A stretch of 64,000 bases of DNA from Candidatus Halocynthiibacter alkanivorans (lineage in GTDB: Bacteria > Pseudomonadota > Alphaproteobacteria > Rhodobacterales > Rhodobacteraceae). The position numbers and the translations under genes are program-made. The stretch lies in the NCBI RefSeq assembly GCF_003333265.1, contig NZ_QOLB01000156.1:1-64000 (forward strand), written 5' to 3'. Position 1 is the stretch's first letter. Each line of letters starts with the position of its first letter. The notes below the pieces were generated by a model, which worked only from the letters and a program-made list of their open reading frames with translations, did no database searches and had not been told where the DNA came from. This document shows positions 1 through 7,789 of the stretch, in pieces.

Positions 1-352
1 CGGGGGGCACAGGCGGGGTGGACCGATAGTGCCGGAGCCTGGGCGGCACGTCCCGCGACACCGTGCCGTGTCCGGAAGCCGGAGCAGATCGCGGCGGCGG
101 CCCCGGGCGTGGGCCCGGCACCGCCTCAGCACGCACAATCAACAACAACAATCAGGCACTGTTTCAGCACTCCGCAGCACGCAACAGCCCGCGCTGAGCA
201 CCGTTCCCGGCGCAGCACGGCTACCAGCACGGGTACCAGCACGGGGCAAGCCCACCCCTCTGCGCCAGCCATAAATCAGGCCTTTATTCCTGCCCGCCGC
301 CACGCCATGATGTGCAAAACAGCACAGAGCCAGGCAGAGACAGGCAGACCCG
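1..352. other. Intergenic region, no gene recognised
   Basis: I see no convincing gene in these bases before the TRIC-type channel gene. Positions 213-246 hold about three copies of a 12-bp unit (CAGCACGGSTAC), and the surrounding sequence is rich in short CAGCAC-like words. A gene or promoter cut off by the window edge cannot be excluded. Confidence 0.5.
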
Positions 353-976
353 ATGAGCGCAGTTACATTTTTGGATTTTGCTTCGGTTCTGGTCTTTGCG
401 CTGACCGGGGCGCTTGCCGCCAGCCGGGCCCAGCTTGACCTGATCGGCTTTGCCTTTATCGCCAGCCTGACCGCGGTGGGCGGCGGCACCCTGCGCGACG
501 TGCTGCTCGATCGCAACCCGGTGTTCTGGATTGCAGAACCGGCCTATATCGTGCTGGCCACCGCCGCCGCTGTGCTGGTGTTTTTCACCGCCCACCTGGT
601 CGAAAGCCGGCTGCGCCTGCTGCTCTGGCTCGACAGTTTCGCGCTGGCCTTTGCAGTGTCCGCCGGGGTGGGGGTGGCCATCGACCTGGGCCAGCCGCCG
701 GTGATTATCGTGCTGATGGGGGTGAGCACCGGCTGTATGGGCGGGCTGATGCGCGATGTGGTCTGCAATGAGGTGCCGCTGATCCTGAAACAGGGCGAAC
801 TCTATGCCACTGCCGCGTTTGCCGGCGCACTCACCGCGCTGATCACGCTGGCCTTTGACCTGCCAGGCTGGCAAGTGCTGCTGAGCAGCGCGCTGGTGAC
901 CTGGGGGCTGCGCGCCGGCTCACTGATATTTGGCTGGAAGCTGCGCGCCTATAAGGGTCGTCCGCCCCGCGTCTGA
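353..976 (+). CDS. Trimeric intracellular cation channel family protein (UPF0126, YicG-like)
   Basis: A 207-residue inner-membrane protein with about seven hydrophobic segments. It is built from two tandem copies of the UPF0126/Gly_transporter domain. Each copy carries a glycine-rich kinked helix: AVGGGTLRDVLLD near residues 40-53 and GCMGGLMRDVVCNEVPLIL near 124-142. These (A/G)xGGGxxRDv motifs are the family hallmark and line the ion path in bacterial TRIC channels. Members are putative monovalent cation channels; some were earlier annotated as glycine transporters. The length matches the family (about 200-210). It stands alone on the plus strand, and its physiological substrate cannot be read from the sequence. 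Confidence 0.9.
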   Translation: MSAVTFLDFASVLVFALTGALAASRAQLDLIGFAFIASLTAVGGGTLRDVLLDRNPVFWIAEPAYIVLATAAAVLVFFTAHLVESRLRLLLWLDSFALAFAVSAGVGVAIDLGQPPVIIVLMGVSTGCMGGLMRDVVCNEVPLILKQGELYATAAFAGALTALITLAFDLPGWQVLLSSALVTWGLRAGSLIFGWKLRAYKGRPPRV

Positions 977-1003
977 GCGCCGCAATTCAGGGCCTGAAAA
1001 CGC

Positions 1004-1051
1004 CAGCCCCGGTATTATACGCCCGGCAGCCCCAGTATTATAATACGCCCG
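1004..1051. repeat. Short imperfect direct repeat after the TRIC-type gene
   Basis: A 22-bp unit CAGCCCCGGTATTATACGCCCG at 1004-1025 recurs at 1027-1051 with three extra bases (TAA) and one substitution. It sits in the convergent gap between the TRIC-type and GlsB-type genes. The AT-rich cores (TATTATA) stand out from the GC-rich background. Confidence 0.7.
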
Positions 1052-1073
1052 CACCCGTGGCTGTTCGTGACTG

Positions 1074-1310
1074 TCAGCGGCCGGAATAACGTTGCCAGAG
1101 CCAGATCAGCAGCAAGGCCCCCAGCAGCGCACCAATGAAGCCAGACGCCATGCCCATAACGGACATCAAAGCCCGGAACACGAGGCCACCAATCAGTGCG
1201 CCGGCAATGCCAATCGACACGGTCATGGGCACTGAGGCCTCAACATCCATGATCCTGGTGGCGAAATACCCCGCAGCAGCGCCGATGATAATCAGATACA
1301 AAATACTCAT
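1074..1310 (-). CDS. GlsB/YeaQ/YmgE family stress-response membrane protein
   Basis: A 78-residue very hydrophobic protein with three predicted transmembrane segments and glycine-rich packing motifs (IIGAAAGYFATRIM, SIGIAGALIGG, FIGALLGALLLIWLW). Length and pattern match the transglycosylase-associated / GlsB-YeaQ-YmgE family, which is often induced by general stress but has no known molecular activity. An AAGGA Shine-Dalgarno lies 7 nt before the ATG. It is a single gene converging on the TRIC-type gene. Confidence 0.85.
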   Translation of the reverse strand: MSILYLIIIGAAAGYFATRIMDVEASVPMTVSIGIAGALIGGLVFRALMSVMGMASGFIGALLGALLLIWLWQRYSGR

Positions 1311-1729
1311 AAAACAAATCCTTGCTGAGACTGAGACCCGCGCAGGGGCAGAGCCGCCACCCGCGTCACTACAATGTCAGCATCGGTCAGCCATGCCCCT
1401 CCGTCAAGCACCGGCAGGGTGAGCAGACAGCCAGGTCTGGTCCGGCAAGAGAAAGCGCACACACCGAAGCGAAAAGGCGAAACCCGCGATCAGCCACCGG
1501 TCAGAGCCTGTGTCCGGGCTTCCCGTCCGGGCCCACCGAAACGTCCCAAAACGTCCCAACCAGGTGCCCCAAGGCAAACGCACACCGCGCAGAAAGCTGG
1601 CGGCGCATATGGAACGGTTGCAATGGCGCTGCGCCTGGAGGTTTTCAACTGAGCCCTGCCCTCAGGCGATCATCAACGCGGGCCGCTGGTCAAAACCACC
1701 CGTCAGAACCACCAAAACCTCATAGAATC
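1311..1729. other. Intergenic region with a decayed copy of the fmt 3' end
   Basis: No gene is supported here. The part nearest fmt contains a 125-bp degenerate copy of the fmt 3' end, annotated separately. The rest (1311-1560) is GC-rich with no feature I recognise. Confidence 0.6.
1564..1688 (-). pseudogene. Degenerate duplicate of the fmt 3' end
   Basis: Aligning 1564-1688 to 1740-1864 without gaps gives about 93 of 125 identical bases (about 74 percent). The match includes the exact block TGGCGCTGCGCCTGGAGG shared by both. The target is the C-terminal coding part of fmt, beginning about 8 bp inside its stop. The copy lies 176 bp downstream of the original in the same orientation. It is far too short to encode anything and looks like a decayed tandem duplication. 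Confidence 0.75.
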
Positions 1730-2644
1730 TCAGAGCTGGGTGCCTGCAGGCAATTCGGCACCGCGCAGGAAATCGGCGGTGCACATGGCGCGTTTGCAGT
1801 GGCGCTGCGCCTGGAGGATCTCGACTGAACCCTCGCCACAGGCAATCATCAGCACCGGCTGCCCGCCGGCCTCAAGCACCTGACCAGCAATACCGCTGCC
1901 CGTGCCCAGCCGGCTGGCCAGCAGTTTCACCCGCTCGCCCTTCACCTCGGTCCAGGCGCCGGGAAACGGCGCCAGACCCCGGATCAGACGGTCGACCTCA
2001 TCTGCCGGGCGGCTCCAGTCGATACGCGCCTCAGCCTTGTCGATCTTTTTGGCATAGGTGACGCCCTCTTGTGGCTGCACCTCCGGCGCCAGAGGCAAGG
2101 CGCCCAGCGCCTCCACAATGGCGTCCGCGCCCAGCACCGCCAACCGGTCATGCAGCAGGGCGGTGGTTTCCTCCGCGCCGATGGCGATGGCTTTGCGCAG
2201 CAGCACCGGCCCGGTATCAAGCCCGGCCTCCATCTGCATGATGCAGACGCCGGTTTCCGCGTCCCCTGACATAATGGCACGGTGGATCGGCGCCGCGCCG
2301 CGCCAGCGCGGCAACAGCGAAGCGTGAATGTTCAGACATCCCAGCGCAGGCGCACCCAGCACCAGCTGGGGCAACAGCAGCCCATAGGCCACCACCACCG
2401 CAATATCGGCACCCAGTGCGGCAAACGCCGCCTGGTCCTCTTCGCCCTTCAGCGACAGGGGATGGCGCACTTCAAAGCCCAGCTCAACTGCCCGCGCGTG
2501 CACCGGGGTGAGCCGGTCTTTTTTGCCACGTCCCGCCGGGCGGGGCGGCTGGCAATAGACCGCAGCAATTTCATGGCCCGCCGCCACCAGCGCGTCCAGC
2601 ACCGGCACCGAGAACTCCGGCGTGCCCATGAAAATCACTCTCAT
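1730..2644 (-). CDS. fmt: Methionyl-tRNA formyltransferase
   Basis: Formylates Met-tRNAfMet using 10-formyltetrahydrofolate, giving the initiator tRNA. The 304 residues match the family length. The N-terminal transferase domain starts with [15 protein letters not shown] and holds the folate-site and catalytic block [21 protein letters not shown] with the expected Asn and His. [20 protein letters not shown] follows, and the C-terminal OB-like domain includes [15 protein letters not shown]. It is the last gene of def - def-like - fmt, which groups the genes that add and remove the formyl group. A degenerate copy of its 3' end lies just downstream. Confidence 0.98.
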   Translation of the reverse strand: MRVIFMGTPEFSVPVLDALVAAGHEIAAVYCQPPRPAGRGKKDRLTPVHARAVELGFEVRHPLSLKGEEDQAAFAALGADIAVVVAYGLLLPQLVLGAPALGCLNIHASLLPRWRGAAPIHRAIMSGDAETGVCIMQMEAGLDTGPVLLRKAIAIGAEETTALLHDRLAVLGADAIVEALGALPLAPEVQPQEGVTYAKKIDKAEARIDWSRPADEVDRLIRGLAPFPGAWTEVKGERVKLLASRLGTGSGIAGQVLEAGGQPVLMIACGEGSVEILQAQRHCKRAMCTADFLRGAELPAGTQL

Positions 2645-2691
2645 CCGTCAATCCCCTGCATCAGAACATCACGCGCATCAAAAGATCACGC

Positions 2692-3204
2692 TCAACTGCG
2701 CGTCCCAGCCTTTTGGGCCTTTTGCACCTTTTTCAGAAACATTTGCCGCTTCACCGGTTTCAGATTGTCAAAATACATCTTGCCGTTCAGATGGTCGATC
2801 TGGTGCTGCACTGAAGTCGCCCAGAGCCCGACAAAATCGCGCTCTTCCACCGCGCCCGCCTCATTGAGAAACCGCACCGTCACCGCACGTGGCCGGCTGA
2901 TCGCCACTGACGCCCCCGGCAGGTTGGGGCTGGCCTCTTCATAGACCCGCATCTTAACCGAGGCATGCAGCACTTCGGGATTGGCCATCCTGACCGCCTT
3001 GCCGCGCGCTTCAGAACAATCCACCACCGCAAGCCGCTGCATCACCCCGATCTGCACCGCAGCCAGACCGACGCCGGGCATCGCATCCATGGTCTCAACC
3101 ATATCGTCCCAGATCGCCCGGGTTTCATCCGTCACCGCCTCAAGGGCCGGCACCACGGTTTTCAGCCGCGTGTCGGGAAAGGGCACAAAAGCACGCACAC
3201 TCAT
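2692..3204 (-). CDS. Peptide deformylase-like protein lacking catalytic residues
   Basis: A 170-residue paralogue of the upstream deformylase with the same fold signature. Motif I is kept (GVGLAAVQ, residues 44-51). Motif II, EGCLS in active enzymes, reads EASPN, so the metal-binding Cys is Ser92. Motif III, HEIDH, reads HQIDH, so the catalytic Glu is Gln135. The two metal-binding His remain. Metal binding is probably weakened and hydrolysis lost or much reduced. It overlaps the def stop by ATGA and lies 47 bp before fmt. As far as I recall this paralogue is conserved in Rhodobacterales, which would argue for a retained non-catalytic role. Confidence 0.9.
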   Translation of the reverse strand: MSVRAFVPFPDTRLKTVVPALEAVTDETRAIWDDMVETMDAMPGVGLAAVQIGVMQRLAVVDCSEARGKAVRMANPEVLHASVKMRVYEEASPNLPGASVAISRPRAVTVRFLNEAGAVEERDFVGLWATSVQHQIDHLNGKMYFDNLKPVKRQMFLKKVQKAQKAGTRS

Positions 3205-3722
3205 GGCCGGGCCATTTCGCGTTTGAGTTTCTGCATTTTTCGGGTGATCATCTGCCGCTTCATCGCGCCGAGATAATCGATGAACAGCTTGCCCTCGAGA
3301 TGATCGATCTCATGCTGCACACAGGTGGCCCACAGCCCGTCAAACTGCTCTTCCTGCGCCTGACCATCTATGTCCAGCCAACTGACCCGCACTTCCGCAG
3401 GCCGGGTCACCTCGCCATACATCTCCGGGATCGACAGACAGCCCTCTTCATAGACGTTGGTCTCGTCCGACACCCAGGTCACCGCCGGGTTGAACATCAC
3501 CACCGGTTCCGGCGTGGCGTCGTCTTCTTTCACGCAATCCATCACGATCAGCCGCTTGTTGATGCCAAGCTGGGGCGCGGCCAGGCCAATGCCCGGCGCG
3601 TCATACATGGTTTCCAACATGTCATCCGCCAGCGCGCGCATCTCTTCAGAGACGGCAGCCACAGGCGTGCAGATCTTTTTCAGGCGGGGATCCGGGTGGA
3701 TCAGAATGGGTCTCAGGGTCAT
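3201..3722 (-). CDS. def: Peptide deformylase
   Basis: Removes the N-formyl group from nascent proteins, an Fe2+-dependent hydrolase acting at the ribosome exit. All three motifs are intact: GIGLAAPQ (44-51), EGCLS (93-97, ligand Cys95) and QHEIDH (His137, Glu138, His141). I chose the ATG at 3722 (MTLRPILIHPDPRLKK). An ATG three codons upstream at 3731 is equally possible, and longer versions would run into the promoter of the divergent PLP-enzyme gene. At 173 residues it fits the family. First gene of the def - def-like - fmt operon. Confidence 0.97.
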   Translation of the reverse strand: MTLRPILIHPDPRLKKICTPVAAVSEEMRALADDMLETMYDAPGIGLAAPQLGINKRLIVMDCVKEDDATPEPVVMFNPAVTWVSDETNVYEEGCLSIPEMYGEVTRPAEVRVSWLDIDGQAQEEQFDGLWATCVQHEIDHLEGKLFIDYLGAMKRQMITRKMQKLKREMARP

Positions 3723-3822
3723 GAAACTCATGTAGGCCAAGCCCGCGCCCCATGCAACGCCCTTGCACCTGCCTAAAATGCCGCTAGCTTGCAAAACAGC
3801 TACTTTCACCACGGAGACCTGC

Positions 3823-4992
3823 ATGAACTTTGACGAAATCATCAACCGTATCGGCACTCATTCCTCAAAATGGGACATGATGCAGAAGCTCTACAACGTA
3901 CCCGAAGACGACGGCATCGCCATGTGGGTCGCCGATATGGATTTTCGCCCCCCCGCCGTTGTGCAAAAAGCGGTCGAAGACATGGCCTCCCACGGGATCT
4001 ATGGCTATTACGGCGACGATGCTGAATACCGCGCCGCCGTCTGCTGGTGGATGAAAGAGCGCCATGGCTGGACTGTGGACCCCGAAGCGATCTTCACCAC
4101 CCACGGTCTGGTCAACGGCACCGCCATGTGCGTCAACAGCTTTACCCAGCGCGGCGACGGTGTGGTGCTGTTCACCCCGGTCTATCACGCCTTTGCCCGG
4201 GTGATCAAAGCCGCCGGGCGCGAGGTGGTCGAATGCCCGCTGGCGCGCACCGACGGGCAATACCACTTTGATTTTGAGGCCTATGACGCGCTGATGACCG
4301 GCAATGAAAAAATGCTGATCCTGTGCTCGCCGCACAACCCCGGCGGCCGGGTCTGGAGCCGCGATGAGCTGGTCCAGGTGGCCGAATTTGCCAAACGCCA
4401 CGACCTGTTGCTGGTCTCAGACGAGATCCACAACGATCTGGTCTATCCCGGCCACAAACACACGGTGATGGAGCATATCGACGGCATTCAGGACCGGCTG
4501 GTGATGATGACCGCCACGACCAAGACGTTCAACATCGCCGGCGCGCTTTCGGGCAATGTCATCATCCATGACCCCAAACTGCGCGCCACGTTCAAAAGCC
4601 ATATGGCCGCTCTCGGCATCTCCGCCAACAGCTTTGGGCTGTTCATGGCCACCGCCGCCTACTCGCCCGACGGCGCCGCCTGGGTCGATCAGCTGATGAA
4701 ATATCTCGACGGCAACCGAAAGCTGTTTGACGCCGGCATCAACACTATCCCCGGCCTGCGCTCGATGCCGCTGGAAGCCACCTACCTGGCCTGGGTCGAT
4801 TTTGCCGGCACCGGTATGGAGCGCGAAGAGTTCACCCTGCGGGTGGAACAAGAAGCGCATATCGCCGTCAACCACGGCCCCACCTTTGGCAAGGGCGGCG
4901 ATCATTTCCTGCGCTTTAACATCGCCACCCCGCGCGCCCGGGTGATTGAAGCGGTGGAGCGGCTGCAAAGAGTGTTTGGCGACCTGCAGTAA
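3823..4992 (+). CDS. MalY/PatB family PLP-dependent aminotransferase or C-S lyase
   Basis: A 389-residue fold-type I PLP enzyme. Diagnostic segments are WVADMDFRPP near residue 35, SPHNPGGRVWS, the cofactor Asp in LLVSDEIHNDLVYPGH, and the Schiff-base Lys in TTKTFNIAGALSG. The MDF-xPP and KTFNIAG signatures point to the PatB/MalY subgroup (cystathionine beta-lyase or cysteine desulfhydrase activity) more than to AspC. ATG 3823 is preceded by GGAG at a good distance. It is monocistronic, diverges from def and ends at a strong GC-rich hairpin. The substrate is not determined. Confidence 0.9.
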   Translation: MNFDEIINRIGTHSSKWDMMQKLYNVPEDDGIAMWVADMDFRPPAVVQKAVEDMASHGIYGYYGDDAEYRAAVCWWMKERHGWTVDPEAIFTTHGLVNGTAMCVNSFTQRGDGVVLFTPVYHAFARVIKAAGREVVECPLARTDGQYHFDFEAYDALMTGNEKMLILCSPHNPGGRVWSRDELVQVAEFAKRHDLLLVSDEIHNDLVYPGHKHTVMEHIDGIQDRLVMMTATTKTFNIAGALSGNVIIHDPKLRATFKSHMAALGISANSFGLFMATAAYSPDGAAWVDQLMKYLDGNRKLFDAGINTIPGLRSMPLEATYLAWVDFAGTGMEREEFTLRVEQEAHIAVNHGPTFGKGGDHFLRFNIATPRARVIEAVERLQRVFGDLQ

Positions 4993-5470
4993 GCGCTTGC
5001 CCCGCCCGCATTATGACGCGGGCGGGGCATCACGCCTGACAATTCCGGCACCTGGCCAGCGCCCGGATCCAGCACCTGTTGCCCAGCGCCCACGCTCCTG
5101 GCCCGCGTTTCCGGCCCGAGCGCCCGGCCCGGATCCGGCGCTTCCATAAAGGTGCAGCCAATGCACGCCTCTGCCACAAGCCCGGCCTTTTTGCGCTGAT
5201 TTTCTTCCGTTATGCCTGCAGCGAGCACGTTCCCGCTTCTCGCACATCACCCGGCACCGTCGCCGCCCGGTACAGCCTCCATGCGGAATAACGACCGCCT
5301 GGCGTTACCACAGCTGTTATCAGGTCAGGGTGCGACGTCCGGCGCGCCACTATCCGGGTGCAACGACCGGGGCGCCACAAAGCCGCTCTCACAACTACCC
5401 GACGTCTTCACCGCCCAGTTTCAAGGCTTGCGGCAATAAGGCCTGCCCGCTGCCACGATGGCCCGGCATT
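4993..5470. other. Intergenic region, terminator hairpin then nothing recognised
   Basis: Apart from the hairpin at 4999-5028, no gene is supported. Between about 5050 and 5145 there are imperfect repeats of AGCGCCCGGATCC-like words. The rest shows no codon structure I trust on either strand. Confidence 0.5.
4999..5028 (+). terminator. GC-rich terminator-like hairpin
   Basis: GCCCCGCCCGC pairs perfectly with GCGGGCGGGGC over 11 bp around the 8-nt loop ATTATGAC. It starts 7 bp after the PatB-like stop codon. There is no T-tract, so it may stabilise the 3' end or act with Rho rather than terminate intrinsically. Confidence 0.6.
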
Positions 5471-5701
5471 TTAAAGCGACAGGTCCGGCGGTGCCCGCAA
5501 CGCCATCGAATTGCGCACTTCTATCCAGGCGGTGGCCCGGTCCAGCCCGATCAAGGCCAGCGCGTCCATCTCAGCTTCGGTCAGCGCTGCCTGCGCCGTC
5601 GCCTGGGCCTGGATCTGGGCCGGAGACCAGCCTGCGATCGCCTTGCCGTGCTCGGTGCGCCAGAAATTCATAATGGTGTGGCTAATCTGTTCTCTGGTCA
5701 A
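5471..5701 (-). CDS. Small conserved-looking hypothetical protein
   Basis: A 76-residue soluble protein that I do not recognise. I place the start at the TTG at 5701 because GGAGAG lies 6 nt upstream of it. The alternative TTG at 5713 would overlap that Shine-Dalgarno, and an internal ATG (residue 11, MNFWRTEHG) is a third option. The sequence is Ala-rich in the middle with amphipathic character (AQIQAQATAQAALTEAEMDAL), suggesting a helical hairpin. There is no operon partner. It diverges from the VOC-protein gene. Confidence 0.6.
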   Translation of the reverse strand: MTREQISHTIMNFWRTEHGKAIAGWSPAQIQAQATAQAALTEAEMDALALIGLDRATAWIEVRNSMALRAPPDLSL

Positions 5702-5931
5702 AACGCTCTCCAATCTGTGCGCCGCTGGCCCCGGCCTCTGTGTCTGCGTTTTTTAAAACAACGCACCGGTGCCTGAAACGGATCACAATCGCCCCGCCCA
5801 AACACAACCATAAGGAGAACGCACCCGATCCGCAAGACCACCTCCTGAAAGCCGCCACCAATAAACCCGTTCATGATAGGATGCCAACAGGTGCGGTATC
5901 ACCGCAGGCGCAGCACAGCAGGAGCAGCACA

Positions 5932-6297
5932 ATGGAAAAAACCCTTGGACTTGGTGGCGTGTTTTTCCGCGCCAAAGACCCGGCGGCGCTGGCGCTGTGG
6001 TATGAGACTCATCTGGGTGTCGCGCAGGTGCCGCAGGATTATGACACGGTGCCGTGGATGCAGCAGGCCGGCCCGACCGTGTTTGCGCCCTTTGCGCAGG
6101 ACACCGATTATTTCAGCCGCGACAGCCAGCAGTTCATGTTTAATTTCCGGGTGCGGGATCTGGCGGCCATGGTGGCGCAGCTTGAGGGCGCGGGTATCAA
6201 AGTGGTGGTGGATCCAGAACCCCACCCCAACGGGCGTTTCGCCCGGTTGCATGACCCCGAAGGCAATCCGGTCGAGCTTTGGCAACCGGCTTCCTAG
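5932..6297 (+). CDS. VOC family (glyoxalase/bleomycin-resistance fold) protein
   Basis: A 121-residue single vicinal-oxygen-chelate protein. It opens with GGVFFRAKDPAALALWYETHLGV, typical of the family's first beta-alpha unit, and ends with GRFARLHDPEGNPVELWQP, whose Glu is a usual metal ligand. AGGAG 6 nt before ATG 5932 fixes the start. Members include glyoxalases, dioxygenases and antibiotic-binding proteins, so the substrate cannot be assigned. Upstream in-frame codons are not part of the conserved domain. Confidence 0.85.
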   Translation: MEKTLGLGGVFFRAKDPAALALWYETHLGVAQVPQDYDTVPWMQQAGPTVFAPFAQDTDYFSRDSQQFMFNFRVRDLAAMVAQLEGAGIKVVVDPEPHPNGRFARLHDPEGNPVELWQPAS

Positions 6298-6469
6298 CCG
6301 GACCATAATTGCCCGGTAACTGCCCCATAACCGGCAGCAGCGGCCGGGAATTGCCTCATCGCAAGCGGTCTGTAGCAAGACCCCGGCGGCCCATAGCAGG
6401 ACCCTGGCGGCCCATTCGCGATCCGTAGCGGCCCCACAACAGGGCCGCATTTCGTTCTTTCAGCCGGGA

Positions 6470-6817
6470 TTAACGGCCCAGCAGCGCAATCGGCGCATTT
6501 TCGTCCCGCACGTAATCCAGCGGTGCCTTGTCAGCGGCCAACGTGCTGCGCTTGAATTCAAATACCAGCTCGCCATTGTCCTCATCACAGGCAACGACCA
6601 GGCACTGGTACAGATGGCGGCCGCCGTCATAGATATCGACAAGACCGCGAAAATGATGCCCGTGCTCCGTATCCAGCGCGAACCCGGTCTCCCAATAGCG
6701 CAGCACCGGGTAGATCTTGTCGCCCACATGTACCCGCAGGCGGCTCTTTTTGCGCAGATCCGCCTTGCGCGCAGCCGCAAGTCCGGCCCGGACTTCTTCG
6801 GGCAAATATTCCAGCAT
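6470..6817 (-). CDS. Hypothetical protein with a small beta-rich domain
   Basis: A 115-residue cytoplasmic protein, no family recognised with confidence. The N-terminal 25 residues are basic and helical (VRAGLAAARKADLRKKSRLRV). They are followed by a beta-rich core (HVGDKIYPVLRYWETGFAL, LVDIYDGGRHLYQCLVVA) and an acidic-to-basic tail. GGGGAG lies about 6 nt before the ATG. As a monocistronic gene upstream of cobM it is probably not part of the cobalamin operon. A short run of GCGGCCC-type repeats fills the gap to the VOC gene. Confidence 0.7.
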   Translation of the reverse strand: MLEYLPEEVRAGLAAARKADLRKKSRLRVHVGDKIYPVLRYWETGFALDTEHGHHFRGLVDIYDGGRHLYQCLVVACDEDNGELVFEFKRSTLAADKAPLDYVRDENAPIALLGR

Positions 6818-6915
6818 GTCTCACTCCCCTTTTCTGCCTCATAAGCATGCCGTATTTACGGTTACGGTCAAGTTAACCATTCGCGTAGTTCGTTTGGAAA
6901 TACGGGCGCTTATCC

Positions 6916-7689
6916 CTAGCCGAATTTCCCGTTCACCGGCCGCAGCACATGGGGTGTTTCCGGATCATAAAGCGCGGAATCACGGAAATCCTGGATTTCC
7001 CCCAGCGCCGGCCCCACCAGCGTCAGCGCCGTGCGGGTGATCTTGGAGGCGCGCACTTTTTTCTGAATATCGGCCAGGGTGCCACGGATAAACATCTGGT
7101 CCGGCCAGCCCACACGGTAAGCCACCACCACCGGGCAGTCCTCACCGTAATGGGGCACCAGCTGGCGCACGATCTCACGCATATTGCGCACCCCAAGATG
7201 GATCGCCAGTGTCGCGCCGGTGCGGGCGAAATTGTCCAGCGTCTCATTTTCCGGCATGGAAGTGGATTTCATCGACACCCGGGTCAGCACGATCGACTGG
7301 GCAATCTCGGGAATGGTCAGCTCCTGGCCCAGCGCGGCGGCGGCGGCGGCATAGGCCGGCACCCCGGGGATGATCTGATAGTCGATCCCATCGGCGCGCA
7401 GACGCCGGATCTGCTCGGCAATAGCGCCATAAAGCGACGGATCGCCCGAATGCACCCGCGCCACATCTTCGCCGCGCTGATGCGCCGCCAGGATCTCGGC
7501 ATGGGTGTCGTCCAGCGTCATCACCGCCGTATCCATCACCCGCGCGCCCGTCGGCGCACAGCTCACCACTTCCGGCGGCACCAGCGAGCCGGCATAAAGA
7601 CAGACCGGGCATTCGCCGATCACCCGCTCGGCTTTTTTGGTCAGCAATTCAGGATCGCCCGGACCCGCACCAATGAAATAGACTGTCAT
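6916..7689 (-). CDS. cobM: Precorrin-4 C11-methyltransferase
   Basis: SAM-dependent methylation of C11 of precorrin-4 to precorrin-5 in the aerobic cobalamin pathway. The 257-residue protein shows the family's first motif VYFIGAGPGDPELLT (residues 3-17), RVHSGDPSLYGAIAEQ near 100-115, IPGVPAYAAAAAALG, and the C-terminal ALTLVGPAL. These are typical of CobM/CbiF tetrapyrrole methylases. It is the last gene of the minus-strand operon. A 100-nt gap carrying a palindromic extragenic element separates it from the CbiG-CobJ gene. Confidence 0.96.
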   Translation of the reverse strand: MTVYFIGAGPGDPELLTKKAERVIGECPVCLYAGSLVPPEVVSCAPTGARVMDTAVMTLDDTHAEILAAHQRGEDVARVHSGDPSLYGAIAEQIRRLRADGIDYQIIPGVPAYAAAAAALGQELTIPEIAQSIVLTRVSMKSTSMPENETLDNFARTGATLAIHLGVRNMREIVRQLVPHYGEDCPVVVAYRVGWPDQMFIRGTLADIQKKVRASKITRTALTLVGPALGEIQDFRDSALYDPETPHVLRPVNGKFG

Positions 7690-7704
7690 CTCAAACTTCC
7701 CTCA

Positions 7705-7774
7705 TGTCGCAGCCCTGGGGCTCAGCCCGGCCACATATCCCAGTGCAAAGCGTGGGCCGCAGGCCCACACCAGG
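7705..7774. repeat. Palindromic extragenic element, copy A (cobJ-cobM gap)
   Basis: On the minus strand the element begins CCTGGTG, forms a perfect 7-bp hairpin (7752-7758 with 7762-7768, GTGGGCC/GGCCCAC, loop GCA), and ends near GCGACATGAG just before cobM. Copy B in the cbiX-cobH gap has the same plan. I recall similar sequences scattered in Roseobacter genomes, which would make it a dispersed element rather than an operon-specific signal. Confidence 0.6.
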
Positions 7775-7789
7775 CTTAAACCGTCGCCC

